From: Streptomyces sp. 1-11
GTDB lineage: Bacteria > Actinomycetota > Actinomycetes > Streptomycetales > Streptomycetaceae
Direction: 5' to 3'
Length of the DNA stretch: 64,000 nt
Assembly: GCF_007176755.1 (NCBI RefSeq)
Contig: NZ_BJTV01000014.1
Coordinates: forward strand, 159,809-223,808
Each line of letters begins with the position of its first letter. Positions within the stretch are counted from its first letter, which is position 1. The translations under genes and the position numbers were made by a program. The notes beneath the pieces were generated by a model, which saw nothing but the letters and a program-made list of their open reading frames with translations, did not search any database and had not been told where the DNA came from. Positions 18,301-24,468 of this stretch are shown piece by piece.

Positions 18301-18444
18301 GACTCCTCCCTGCCCCTGACCGTCGGCGGCTGCGTCAACAGCGCCTCCGCCACGACCCCGTACATGGCGTTCCCCGGCTCCGTCGCGGACGTCCACGTCT
18401 ACCCCCGCGCGCTGTCGGCGACGGAGGTCGGCGCCCTGCGCTGA
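12316..18444 (+). CDS. Giant secreted multidomain protein with SGNH-like region and two LamG domains
   Basis: 2,042 residues. The signal peptide has core LAVAVVAALAAGSLTATV and probable cleavage after AHA near residue 40; GAAGGA precedes the ATG. Residues about 330-510 look like a DNRLRE-type surface domain (WARISDNGW, then KASLYVKQL), followed by fibronectin/Ig-like segments (SLPDGTYTWKATAQNAAG, FTVDTSAPPAPTVTSS). A region from about 1,350 (VLYGDQSVNGDTASGDGRHH) to about 1,580 (ADLSGGNPSDAYYGDLAARY) resembles a GDSL/SGNH hydrolase, although the catalytic serine is not a clean GDS. Two tandem LamG (concanavalin-like) domains fill about 1,600-1,810 and 1,830-2,042. It probably binds wall or extracellular glycans. 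It is divergent from the Rhs gene, and the two are likely functionally linked. Confidence 0.85.
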   Translation: MSAFRTPMRASRRPASRPLAVAVVAALAAGSLTATVTAHAAPAAPGRPSQKSHSTRSGSAARRFNATESASARAKASGKPVTVDQLTDVGTTVVANPDGTFTRTDSSMPQRTRQHGKWVPIDTTLVRRADGTWAPKAAVTDVSFSGGGSRALVTMRSDGDRLGFSWPGRLPRPVISGDTATYPDVLPQVDLQLTADASGYSSVLVVKTRKAAADPRLRHLALNTTSARLKLVSTRDGGAQATDRRTGRTVFHSDTALMWDSAGRRAGGAAFSSAGAEHKAAARVGRHRAQVRVSLKSGKQLLGLDEKMLDAGSTAYPVYVDPEWSGRPSQLDWARISDNGWNVYNSTSTSGSTNAREGWDNSYPGNGERARTYYQMNTSGIKGAVVTKASLYVKQLSAASCADTPAAVYGTDRPAGWSSSSLYWGHEPGGRTGSLGSNPVSHEAGTCPVTDGAHSWVSPPSLEFDVTSRAKSAAAGGWKSMTLMVQSPDMNDATQWKQLAYGGGATMSVTYSYRPKLKNGTGTPAIKPSIVSSGKTMTTTHTPTLSARAVDPDLAGGSELVRIDYNVFNSSGTLIHQGFGPNLDSRKRARYNTNGSDWTTPSLPDGTYTWKATAQNAAGYWAGAGSGIWTKTQTFTVDTSAPPAPTVTSSQFPAKQIGSAFGDKGTFTLSNNHTNNVTGYLFCLDATLGSTVYSSGATHWTTGTKITPGKVYYVTSDNGPGTGTAVVNGSASPAFAPGTAGPHTLYAKAVDQAGSTSITQTSYAFYAGTSTPTYAYGDKMIAGWTATNTDGTTTAVPKATTASKGGQLISQAAGSGYEFADGYQAMLANKSTTKVVSGDSATFGFDIPKDGPWSFGVNLTKAKDYGIYRLVLDAGKPTESTLISGFDAYNSYVTTRFVNLGIPKDTNGQLLTLKQGAHTLTLTLTGKNPSSSGYQAGLDVLRLAPALTCPVNSTSSCLNNTATSTFTTTTSAADADGSGNSINSADLTATAGWQSGKQVTVDGATITLPKFGTGSYDNMLASGQTVTVPGSGVVNTGDALVFLAFATGGAAKGATGTVTYGKGNCLDPDGNPADQSYTLDTVPDWMSGPTSAATLTLVHQNHSNNTQTSPSPGPKIYAVSVPLACPGSVVSSVSLPLFTNGVQSGQPTLHVLGIGVRPLTGNGSQHWVGTFSSVQDTAKVQLTSGATATVSGQTLRMPAQVSIGTDDGNGVRVHLSNAMGTAPVTFDAASVALQDATAGGATTAAAPVPLTFAGGSASVTVPAGGDVTSDPVTLAVAQQATVLVSLQVHGSVSAMPGHGLARTPVWVSDAANRTADTAATKYTATTYTGLPYLAGIDVTTPASAPTGSLVLYGDQSVNGDTASGDGRHHLGDAITGAIVNDPNGDGAVDYGVLNAGTNSTSLSSNLLPQITNADAPTNALNPLDRNVLAQGNVRTVLVSTGAADLLNCTGDANTCATKVENGLASLNSQIGSYYTDDSQAYVNGQPVTQNSNITVYLTTIAPFTAAHPGTATQESAREQVNGYLLDNFPTQVIDFAAAVSTDGTATSSTVKAADLSGGNPSDAYYGDLAARYVNDTNTQVVAIAPNLIVPEATGSDTPDNQWDLSADGSDARGDNPFTAVGGATFNAAGPDAVNAPAGATSFDGSTGFLASDHTAVDTLADYTLSAWVKLDSADNPATAICEGTSQHQAFYIGYDRGNKGWMFQTTTTNDDSADFPTAEGDTGTGALGTWTHLLVTYTAPVDGDAGTGLMSIYQNGTLMGTATNLTPQYDSSMPLTIGGCVNSPDATSPYNAFPGSVADVQVYPYAMAPGEAGANSVIVPAGWDKGMPEDDWKLGSDGADSAALNPLTPSGGVSFGTDAPSGLSGSVAFDGSTGFLKSRQSAVNTLGDYTVSAWVKINSALGTTAVCQGTTEHQSFYLSYDRPSGAWMFQTTTTNDDNADFPTAEGDNNTGPVGTWTHLVATFRAPVAGDADTGTMALYQNGSLMGTAKNLSPQYDSSLPLTVGGCVNSASATTPYMAFPGSVADVHVYPRALSATEVGALR
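17112..18441 (+). repeat. Tandem duplication of a LamG-encoding segment
   Basis: The two LamG coding segments are about 678 bp apart and remain very similar at DNA level. A 34-bp stretch beginning TGGATGTTCCAGACC is identical at 17416-17449 and 18094-18127, and the GGCTGCGTCAACAGC stretches also match. This is a duplication inside one gene. Confidence 0.75.
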
Positions 18445-18471
18445 CCCGAGCGCCCACGGCGCCACCGCGAC

Positions 18472-18509
18472 GGGCCCCCGCCGCTCCCCTTCCGGAGCGG
18501 CGGGGGCCC
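18472..18509 (+). terminator. Strong terminator after the LamG gene
   Basis: A perfect 16-bp stem: GGGCCCCCGCCGCTCC (18472-18487) and its complement at 18494-18509, with loop CCTTCC. It begins 28 nt after the stop codon at 18444. Confidence 0.85.
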
Positions 18510-18540
18510 GCCCGCGTTCCGGGCGGCCGTACGGGGAGGT

Positions 18541-18626
18541 GGCCGTACGGCCGGCGTCAGGCGGCGCCGTCCGGGCCGCCGCCCAGGAGGGGGGCCGTGC
18601 GGCCGGTGTCAGGCTGCGCCGTCCGG
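18541..18626. repeat. 34-bp direct repeat copying the 3' end of the MazG-like gene
   Basis: 18541-18574 and 18593-18626 match at 31 of 34 positions. The second copy contains the stop codon (TCA at 18609-18611) and the last codons of the MazG-like gene. The first copy is an untranslated duplicate 52 bp further on in the 3' direction. Confidence 0.75.
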
Positions 18627-19016
18627 TCTCCAGCCCTGCCGGCGCAGTACGGCCGCCACGTCCGGCGCCCGGTAGTGCTCCCCCTTGAGGACCTTGCCGT
18701 CGGCACGCCGGGCGACCTGGCCGCCGGGGCCCAGCTTGCTCATGTTGGCGCGGTGGATCTCGGCGATCACGTCGTCGAGGTCGATGCCGTGCACCAGCGC
18801 GGTGCCGTACGCCACGTACACCACGTCGGCCAGTTCGTGCGCGAGCCGGTCCAGCGGGCCCCCGACCGAGACCTCGGCCACCTCCGCGGCCTCCTCGGCG
18901 AGCAGATCCCCGCGGTGCGCGGCCAGTTCGGGCGCCACCTCGGTGGGCGTGCCGTGCGCGTCGAGGCCGAAGGCGAGGTGGAATTCGCGGACGAGTCGGG
19001 CGGGCGATGTGCTCAT
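18609..19016 (-). CDS. MazG-like nucleotide pyrophosphohydrolase
   Basis: 135 residues, all-helical fold of the MazG/phosphoribosyl-ATP pyrophosphohydrolase superfamily. The first metal-binding helix is LLAEEAAEVAEV and the second is LAHELADVVYVAYGTA, giving the E-x-x-E and D ligands expected for Mg2+. Such enzymes hydrolyse nucleoside triphosphates or analogues to monophosphate plus pyrophosphate; the substrate here cannot be read from the sequence. The ATG at 19016 starts the conserved FHLAFGLD segment after a short leader. The gene is divergent from the TAXI-protein gene, and its 3' end is duplicated downstream. Confidence 0.75.
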   Translation of the reverse strand: MSTSPARLVREFHLAFGLDAHGTPTEVAPELAAHRGDLLAEEAAEVAEVSVGGPLDRLAHELADVVYVAYGTALVHGIDLDDVIAEIHRANMSKLGPGGQVARRADGKVLKGEHYRAPDVAAVLRRQGWRPDGAA

Positions 19017-19122
19017 GCGGCGACTCTAACGGCCGCCACCGACAGCCCGGCTGTGCCGCCGTCGCACCCTGTGGTGACCCCGGCCCTGGTCAGCCCCGCG
19101 GGCGGCTGGCAGGATCGCCCGC

Positions 19123-20121
19123 ATGTCCAAGGTGTTCCCCCGTATCAGCAGGCGCCGGGCGCTGCAGGGCGCGGCCGCCGGCGCCGTGGTCCTCGGGCTG
19201 CTGCTGTGGTGGCTGCTGCCGCTGGGCGAGAAGCCGCCGAGCGGGACGATCGTCTTCAGCACCGGCACGTCCCGCGGGGTCTACGAGGAGTACGGCAAGC
19301 GGCTGCGCACCGAGATGGGCAAGGACATGCCGGGCCTGAAGGTGAAGCTGCTGAACAGCGCCGGTTCGCAGGAGAACGTCCAGCGGCTGGCCGACGGGCA
19401 CGCCGACTTCACGATCGCGGCGGCCGACGCGGTGGCGACCTACGAGCAGCGGCACCCGGAGGCGGCCGGCCGGCTGCGCGGAGTGGCCCGCCTGTACGAC
19501 GACTACGTGCAGCTCATCGTGCCCCGCGACTCCGACGTGGAGAGCGTCGCCGACCTGCGGAACAAGCGGGTGGCGACCGGCCTGCCGAACTCCGGGGTGC
19601 GGCTGATCGCCGACCGGGTGCTCGAGGCCGCCGGCATCGACCCGCACAAGGACATCACCCCGGTGTCGGAAGGCATAGACACCGGGCCGGCCCGCCTCGC
19701 CCAGAGCAGGATCGACGCGTTCTTCTGGTCGGGCGGGCTGCCCACGAAGGGCCTGGAGGGACTGGCCAGGAAGGGCGCCTTCAAGTTCGTGCCGATCGAC
19801 GGCGAGCTGGTCGCCAAGCTGCACGCGGGCGAGGAGGCCGGACGGTACTACCGGGCCACCAACATCCCCGAGTCGGCGTACGCGCGCGTGCAGCACGGCT
19901 CGACGGTGGCCACGATCGCGGTGTCCAACGTGCTGATGACCCGCACGGACGTGGATCCCCGGCTGACCGAGTGGGTCACCCGCACGGTGATCAAGAGCCG
20001 GGACGACATCGGCGCCCACGTCCACTCCGCGCAGCTCGTCGACCTGCGCACCGCGATCTACACCGACCCGCTGCCCCTGCAGCAGGGCGCCCGGCGCTAC
20101 TACCGGTCGGTCAAGCCGTAG
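19123..20121 (+). CDS. TAXI-family TRAP-type substrate-binding protein
   Basis: 332 residues. The N-terminal RRRALQGAAAGAVVLGLLLWWLLP is an uncleaved anchor or signal sequence, with twin arginines that might engage Tat. The mature part carries the TAXI hallmarks: IVFSTGTSRGVYEEYGKRL, LKVKLLNSAGSQENVQRLADGHADF, then VPRDSDVESVADLRNKRVATG and DAFFWSGGLPTKGLEGLA. It should bind a small organic acid outside the membrane. No TRAP permease subunits are nearby. Its convergent neighbour is a sensor kinase, so a sensory role (ligand presentation to the kinase) is a reasonable alternative to transport. Confidence 0.85.
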   Translation: MSKVFPRISRRRALQGAAAGAVVLGLLLWWLLPLGEKPPSGTIVFSTGTSRGVYEEYGKRLRTEMGKDMPGLKVKLLNSAGSQENVQRLADGHADFTIAAADAVATYEQRHPEAAGRLRGVARLYDDYVQLIVPRDSDVESVADLRNKRVATGLPNSGVRLIADRVLEAAGIDPHKDITPVSEGIDTGPARLAQSRIDAFFWSGGLPTKGLEGLARKGAFKFVPIDGELVAKLHAGEEAGRYYRATNIPESAYARVQHGSTVATIAVSNVLMTRTDVDPRLTEWVTRTVIKSRDDIGAHVHSAQLVDLRTAIYTDPLPLQQGARRYYRSVKP

Positions 20122-20210
20122 CGGGCGCCTTCGTCGCGGGCGCCTTCGTGACGGACGCCTTGGTGGCGGACGCCTTCGTGACGGGCGCCTTCGTGGCGGA
20201 CGCCTTCGTG
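20121..20210. repeat. Six 15-bp tandem repeats between convergent genes
   Basis: Six back-to-back 15-bp units, each close to GCGGACGCCTTCGTG, begin at the last base of the TAXI stop codon; a seventh partial copy follows. Read on the minus strand they would encode alternating VTKAP/ATKAS pentapeptides, but that frame is not the frame of the neighbouring kinase gene. Confidence 0.85.
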
Positions 20211-20256
20211 ACGGGCACTCGCCCGCGAACCGGGACCCGGCCGCCCGGGGCGGTGT

Positions 20257-21663
20257 CTAGCGCGGCTCGGCGTGCCGCGGCACCGTCACGGTGACCGTGA
20301 GACCGCGCGGCTCGTGGTGCGCGTAGCCGATCGATCCGCCGCCCGCCGAGAGCAGGGCACGGGAGATGGACAGGCCGAGTCCCGAGCCCTTGACGTTCTG
20401 GTGGCGGCCGCTGCGCCAGAAGCGGTCGCCCACGCGCGCGAGTTCCTCGTCGGTGAGGCCGGGCCCGGTGTCGCTGACCCGGACCGTCGTGCTGTCGGCG
20501 TCGAAGGCCACCGCGACCTCGACCGCGCCGTCCTCGGGCGTGAACTTCACGGCGTTGTCGATCAGCGCGTCCAGCGCGCTGGACAGGGCGATCGGGTCGG
20601 CCCAGCCGGTCGTGGGCGGGCAGTCGCCGGTGAGGTGGACGCCCTTGGCGTCCGCGGCCGGCGCCCAGGCCGCCACCCGCTCCCCGGCGAGCGCGCCGAT
20701 GTCGGTCAGCCGGAGGTCGGCCTCGGCGTGTTCGGCCAGCGCCAGGTCGAGCAGGTCGTCCAGCACCTGTGCGAGGCGCTTGCCCTCGGTGCGGACCGAG
20801 GCGATCTCCGCGTTGCCCTCCGGGAGTTCGAGGGCGAGCAGTTCGATGCGCAGCAGCAGCGCCGACAGCGGGTTGCGCAACTGGTGCGAGGCGTCGGCGA
20901 CGAAGGCGCGCTGCTGCTCCAGGACGTCCTCGACGTTGTCCGCCATCTCGTTGAACGACCGTGCCAGCCGCCTGAGTTCGGGCGGTCCGCCGCCGACCGC
21001 GACCCGGGACTTCAGCCGCCCGGTGGCGATGTCGTGCGTGGTGGCGTCCAGCACGCGCACCGGTCTGAGCACCCAGCCGGTCAGCCGCAGCGCGGCGCCG
21101 ACGGCGAGCAGCATCGCGGCGGCCTCGCCGGCCCCGATGACCAGCCAGCCGCGCAGGATGCGCGAGCGCAGTTGCCCGGTGGGCGAGTCGGTGACCACGA
21201 CCGCCACCACGTCCCCGTCCCGGATCACCGGTGAGGCGACCACCAGCCGGCCGCGCTGCCAGGGCCACACCTGCTGCGGGTCGTGGCTGCGGCGGCTGAG
21301 CAGCGCCTCGTCGAAGGCCTCCCGCACCTCCCCCGTCCGCGGTACGAGCCAGTCGCCGGGTGCGTTGGCCATGGCGGCGTCGTTGCTGTAGAAGACACCG
21401 GCGCGGATGCCGTAGACGCCGTGGTAGCTGTCGAGTTCGCGGCGCAGGGTCTGCCTGCGCTCGTCCGTGGTGGACGGCCGGGACGCGGTCGGCACGTCGG
21501 TGACGAACTGGGCGAGCGCGGCGAAGCGCGCGGTGTCGTCGATCCGGTCGACGACGACCTTCTGCTGCTGGGCGGCGGCCAGGCTGACCGCGAGCGGCAC
21601 GCCGAGGGCGAGGAGCACGGCCGCCATCAGGACGATGAGCAGCGGCAGCAGCCGGGTGCGCAC
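20257..21663 (-). CDS. Two-component sensor histidine kinase
   Basis: 468 residues. Transmembrane segments at about 5-30 and 172-195 flank an extracytoplasmic sensor domain of about 140 residues. HAMP follows at about 197-250. The HisKA motif FVADASHQLRNPLSAL has the phosphorylated H260. The catalytic boxes are N (LIDNAVKFT), G1 (DTGPGL) and G2 (GSGLGLSI). It ends 9 nt from the response-regulator gene, which is read first, so the two form one operon. I associate this position, next to gluABCD, with the SCO5778/5779 pair of S. coelicolor; whether it controls glutamate uptake is inference from position. Confidence 0.93.
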   Translation of the reverse strand: MRTRLLPLLIVLMAAVLLALGVPLAVSLAAAQQQKVVVDRIDDTARFAALAQFVTDVPTASRPSTTDERRQTLRRELDSYHGVYGIRAGVFYSNDAAMANAPGDWLVPRTGEVREAFDEALLSRRSHDPQQVWPWQRGRLVVASPVIRDGDVVAVVVTDSPTGQLRSRILRGWLVIGAGEAAAMLLAVGAALRLTGWVLRPVRVLDATTHDIATGRLKSRVAVGGGPPELRRLARSFNEMADNVEDVLEQQRAFVADASHQLRNPLSALLLRIELLALELPEGNAEIASVRTEGKRLAQVLDDLLDLALAEHAEADLRLTDIGALAGERVAAWAPAADAKGVHLTGDCPPTTGWADPIALSSALDALIDNAVKFTPEDGAVEVAVAFDADSTTVRVSDTGPGLTDEELARVGDRFWRSGRHQNVKGSGLGLSISRALLSAGGGSIGYAHHEPRGLTVTVTVPRHAEPR

Positions 21664-21672
21664 CTGTCCCCG

Positions 21673-22359
21673 CTACGCGGCCGGGGCGACGAGCCGGTAG
21701 CCGACGCCTCGTACGGTCTCGATCAGCGCGGGCATGCGCAGTTTGGCGCGCAGGGAGGCGACGTGCACCTCCAGGGTGCGGCCGGTCCCCTCCCAGCTCG
21801 TGCGCCAGACCTCGCTGATGATCTGTTCTCGCCGGAAGACCACGCCGGGCCGCTGCGCGAGCAGGGCGAGCAGGTCGAACTCCTTGCGCGTCAGCTGGAC
21901 CACCGAACCGTCCACGCTGACCTGGCGGGTGGGCAGTTCGATGTGCACGGACCCGAGCCGGAGCGCGTGGCCGGCGTCCGGGGCGGGCTCCTCGTGCACG
22001 GTGCGCCGGCTGACCGCGTGGATCCGGGCGAGCAGTTCACCGGTGTCGTACGGCTTCACGACGTAGTCGTCGGCGCCCAGGTTCAGCCCGTGGATGCGGG
22101 AGCGGACGTCGGCGCGGGCGGTCACCATGATCACCGGGGTGCTGGTGCGCTTGCGGATCTTGCCGCAGACCTCGTAGCCGTCCTGGTCGGGCAGGCCCAG
22201 GTCGAGCAGGACCACCCCGAAACCGTCGCTCTCGGGGACGAGCGCCTGGAGCGCCTCCTCGCCGCTGCGCGCGTGGGTGACGTCGAATCCGTGCCGCGCG
22301 AGGACGGCGGACAGGGCCGCGGCGACGTGGTTGTCGTCCTCGACGAGCAGCAGTCTCAT
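21673..22359 (-). CDS. OmpR/PhoB-family response regulator
   Basis: 228 residues. The receiver domain has D53 as phospho-acceptor (VVLLDLGLPDQDGYEV), acidic pocket D8/D9 and the conserved lysine in YVVKPYD. The C-terminal winged helix contains LTRKEFDLLALLAQRPGVVFRREQI and RTLEVHVASLRAKL and binds DNA. A strong GGAGGGGG site fixes the ATG at 22359. The gene is transcribed away from gluA, sharing a 295-bp region that carries a 16-bp palindrome. The cognate kinase follows immediately downstream. Confidence 0.94.
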   Translation of the reverse strand: MRLLLVEDDNHVAAALSAVLARHGFDVTHARSGEEALQALVPESDGFGVVLLDLGLPDQDGYEVCGKIRKRTSTPVIMVTARADVRSRIHGLNLGADDYVVKPYDTGELLARIHAVSRRTVHEEPAPDAGHALRLGSVHIELPTRQVSVDGSVVQLTRKEFDLLALLAQRPGVVFRREQIISEVWRTSWEGTGRTLEVHVASLRAKLRMPALIETVRGVGYRLVAPAA

Positions 22360-22654
22360 CGCCGCCCCCTCCGGTTCAGTGGTCGTACGGTCGTCGTTCT
22401 CGTTCGGCCGGTATCTCCCGTGCACGCGCGCGTGCAGGATGAAGTCACGCCGATGGACAAGGACGGCGTCAAGGGGCATCCGGTTGCCTGGCGCTTCCGT
22501 TATGCGCCCGATACGTGGCACGCGACGCAAGTGCTACGACATGTGTCCGATTGCTATCGGATCGTGATGCTCAGATTCCCCTCAGATGTGATGACGCTGG
22601 TCACGGGCGCTCACTACTGTCCACCGAAACCGAGGAGGACGGAGCCCGAGAGCG
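22360..22654. promoter_or_regulatory. Divergent control region between the response regulator and gluA
   Basis: 295 bp. A perfect 16-bp palindrome, TGCACGCGCGCGTGCA, occupies 22421-22436, about 62 nt before the regulator start. A second small inverted repeat, CCGAT-4-ATCGG, is at 22547-22560. Both are candidate operator sites, possibly for the adjacent response regulator. I see no -35/-10 pair good enough to call. Confidence 0.5.
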
Positions 22655-23431
22655 ATGACCGAAGTATCGGTGGCCAAGGAAGACGTGGCCGCGACCGGCG
22701 AACTGGTCGTCCTGAAGAGCGTCAACAAGCACTTCGGCGCGTTGCATGTGCTCCAGGACATCGACCTGACGATCGCCCGCGGCGAGGTCGTCGTGGTCAT
22801 CGGGCCCTCCGGGTCCGGGAAGTCGACCCTGTGCCGCACCATCAACCGGCTGGAGACCGTCGACTCCGGCACCATCACCATCGACGGGAAGCCGCTTCCC
22901 CACGAGGGCAGGGAGCTGGCCCGGCTGCGCGCCGACGTCGGCATGGTCTTCCAGTCCTTCAACCTCTTCGCGCACAAGACCGTGCTCGAGAACGTGATGC
23001 TGGGCCAGATCAAGGTCCGCAAGGCGGACAAGAAGCAGGCCGAGGAGAAGGCCCGCGCGCTGCTCGACCGGGTCGGGGTGGGCACCCAGGCCGACAAGTA
23101 CCCCGCGCAGCTCTCCGGCGGCCAGCAGCAGCGCGTCGCCATCGCCCGGGCGCTGGCGATGGGCCCGAAGGTCATGCTCTTCGACGAGCCGACCTCGGCC
23201 CTCGACCCCGAGATGATCAACGAGGTCCTCGAGGTCATGCAGCAGCTCGCGCGCGAGGGCATGACGATGATCGTCGTCACCCACGAGATGGGCTTCGCGC
23301 GCTCCGCCGCCAACCGGGTGGTCTTCATGGCGGACGGCCGCATCGTCGAGCAGGCCGCGCCCGACCAGTTCTTCAGCGCACCGCGCAGCGACCGGGCCAA
23401 GGACTTCCTGTCGAAGATCCTGCACCACTGA
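22655..23431 (+). CDS. gluA: Glutamate-type ABC importer, ATP-binding protein
   Basis: 258 residues, polar amino acid family ATPase. Walker A GPSGSGKST at 50-58, Q-loop VFQSFNLFAHKTV, signature LSGGQQQRVAIARAL, Walker B VMLFDEPTSALDPE and the H-switch VVTHEMGFAR are all intact. A GAGGAGGACGGAG ribosome site precedes the ATG. It powers the importer made with GluB, GluC and GluD encoded directly downstream. Symbol by synteny and similarity to the actinobacterial gluABCD glutamate uptake system; specificity for glutamate is inferred. Confidence 0.93.
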   Translation: MTEVSVAKEDVAATGELVVLKSVNKHFGALHVLQDIDLTIARGEVVVVIGPSGSGKSTLCRTINRLETVDSGTITIDGKPLPHEGRELARLRADVGMVFQSFNLFAHKTVLENVMLGQIKVRKADKKQAEEKARALLDRVGVGTQADKYPAQLSGGQQQRVAIARALAMGPKVMLFDEPTSALDPEMINEVLEVMQQLAREGMTMIVVTHEMGFARSAANRVVFMADGRIVEQAAPDQFFSAPRSDRAKDFLSKILHH

Positions 23432-23440
23432 CCGCGCGGA

Positions 23441-23466
23441 GCCCCGGCGCTCCGACGTTCCGGGGC
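23441..23466 (+). terminator. Short hairpin in the gluA-gluB gap
   Basis: GCCCCGG (23441-23447) and CCGGGGC (23460-23466) pair across a 12-nt loop. Such a structure can trim or stabilise transcripts so that the binding protein is made in excess; that role is inferred. Confidence 0.4.
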
Positions 23467-23516
23467 CGCCCGTCCCTCACCGGCCCCGTTCTCCCACCAC
23501 GCAAAGGATGTTCACC

Positions 23517-24347
23517 ATGAAGCTCCGCAAGGTCACCGCCGCCTCGGCCGCCGTACTCGCCCTCGCCGTGGGCGCCACCGCGTGCGGCGGCAGCTCGGAC
23601 AGCGGTTCGGGCGGCGGCAAGAAGATCAAGATCGGCATCAAGTACGACCAGCCCGGCCTGGGCCTGAAGGAGCCGGACGGTTCCTTCTCCGGCTTCGACG
23701 TGGACGTCGCCACCTACGTCGCCAAGGAGCTCGGCTACAAGCCGAACGAGATCCAGTGGGTGGAGACCAAGAGCGCCGACCGGGAGAACGCGCTGGCCCG
23801 CGGTGACGTGAAGTTCATCGCCGCGACGTACTCGATCACCGACGAGCGCAAGCAGAAGGTCGACTTCGCCGGCCCGTACCTGCTGGCCCACCAGGACCTG
23901 CTGGTCAAGGCCGACTCGAAGATCGCCAAGGGCACGGACCTCAACGGCAAGAACCTGTGCTCCGTGACCGGTTCGACCTCCGCGCAGAACGTCCAGAAGA
24001 CGATCGCCCCGAAGGCGAACCTGAAGGAGAACAGCACCTACTCCGAGTGCATCGCCAGCCTGCAGAGCGGCGCGGTGGACGCGGTGACCACCGACGACTC
24101 GATCCTCGCGGGCTTCGCGGCGCAGGACAAGTACAAGGGCCAGTTCAAGCTCGCCGGCCTGAAGCTGAGCAACGAGAACTACGGCATCGGTGTCAAGAAG
24201 GGCGACACCGCGACCGAGGGCAAGATCAACAAGGCGCTGGAGAAGATGGTCAGCGACAAGTCCTGGCAGAAGGCCGTCGACAAGAACTTCGGTCCGGCCG
24301 ACTACAAGAACGAGCAGGCCCCGAAGATCGGCCAGATCGTCAAGTAA
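23517..24347 (+). CDS. gluB: Glutamate-type ABC importer, substrate-binding lipoprotein
   Basis: 276 residues. The ATG at 23517 is preferred over the one at 23508 because the AAAGGA site is then about 9 nt away. The signal peptide runs into a lipobox (GATA|C) with the acylated Cys at 23, then a Gly/Ser linker. The SBP_bac_3 fold shows in IKIGIKYDQPGLGLKEPDGSF, GFDVDVATYVAKELG, VDFAGPYL and the Cys pair in NGKNLCSVTG and STYSECIASL. It should sit on the outer face of the membrane and deliver an acidic amino acid to GluC-GluD. Confidence 0.93.
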   Translation: MKLRKVTAASAAVLALAVGATACGGSSDSGSGGGKKIKIGIKYDQPGLGLKEPDGSFSGFDVDVATYVAKELGYKPNEIQWVETKSADRENALARGDVKFIAATYSITDERKQKVDFAGPYLLAHQDLLVKADSKIAKGTDLNGKNLCSVTGSTSAQNVQKTIAPKANLKENSTYSECIASLQSGAVDAVTTDDSILAGFAAQDKYKGQFKLAGLKLSNENYGIGVKKGDTATEGKINKALEKMVSDKSWQKAVDKNFGPADYKNEQAPKIGQIVK

Positions 24348-24399
24348 CGCGTGACTCCGCCGGCGCTCACTCCGGCGGGTGACGCAGGGTTCCCGCGGT

Positions 24400-24423
24400 G
24401 CGCCGCCGCTCCGGCGGCGGCGC
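24400..24423 (+). terminator. Hairpin in the gluB-gluC gap
   Basis: GCGCCGCCG (24400-24408) pairs with CGGCGGCGC (24415-24423) across a 6-nt loop. It lies between the binding-protein and permease genes and probably acts as a partial terminator or RNA stabiliser. Confidence 0.5.
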
Positions 24424-24468
24424 GCCCCGCCCTCCACGTACGCCACACACCCGGAAGCGCGGGAGATC

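Noticed and set aside
13717..18465. A 1,582-codon open frame antisense to the LamG gene
   Set aside because: Same artefact; it runs through the strong terminator and has no recognisable motifs.
20111..21268. An alternative minus-strand frame ending in VTKAP/ATKAS repeats as a separate gene
   Set aside because: Everything upstream of the repeats is out-of-frame kinase sequence with no start or ribosome site of its own; the repeats are reported as DNA repeats instead.
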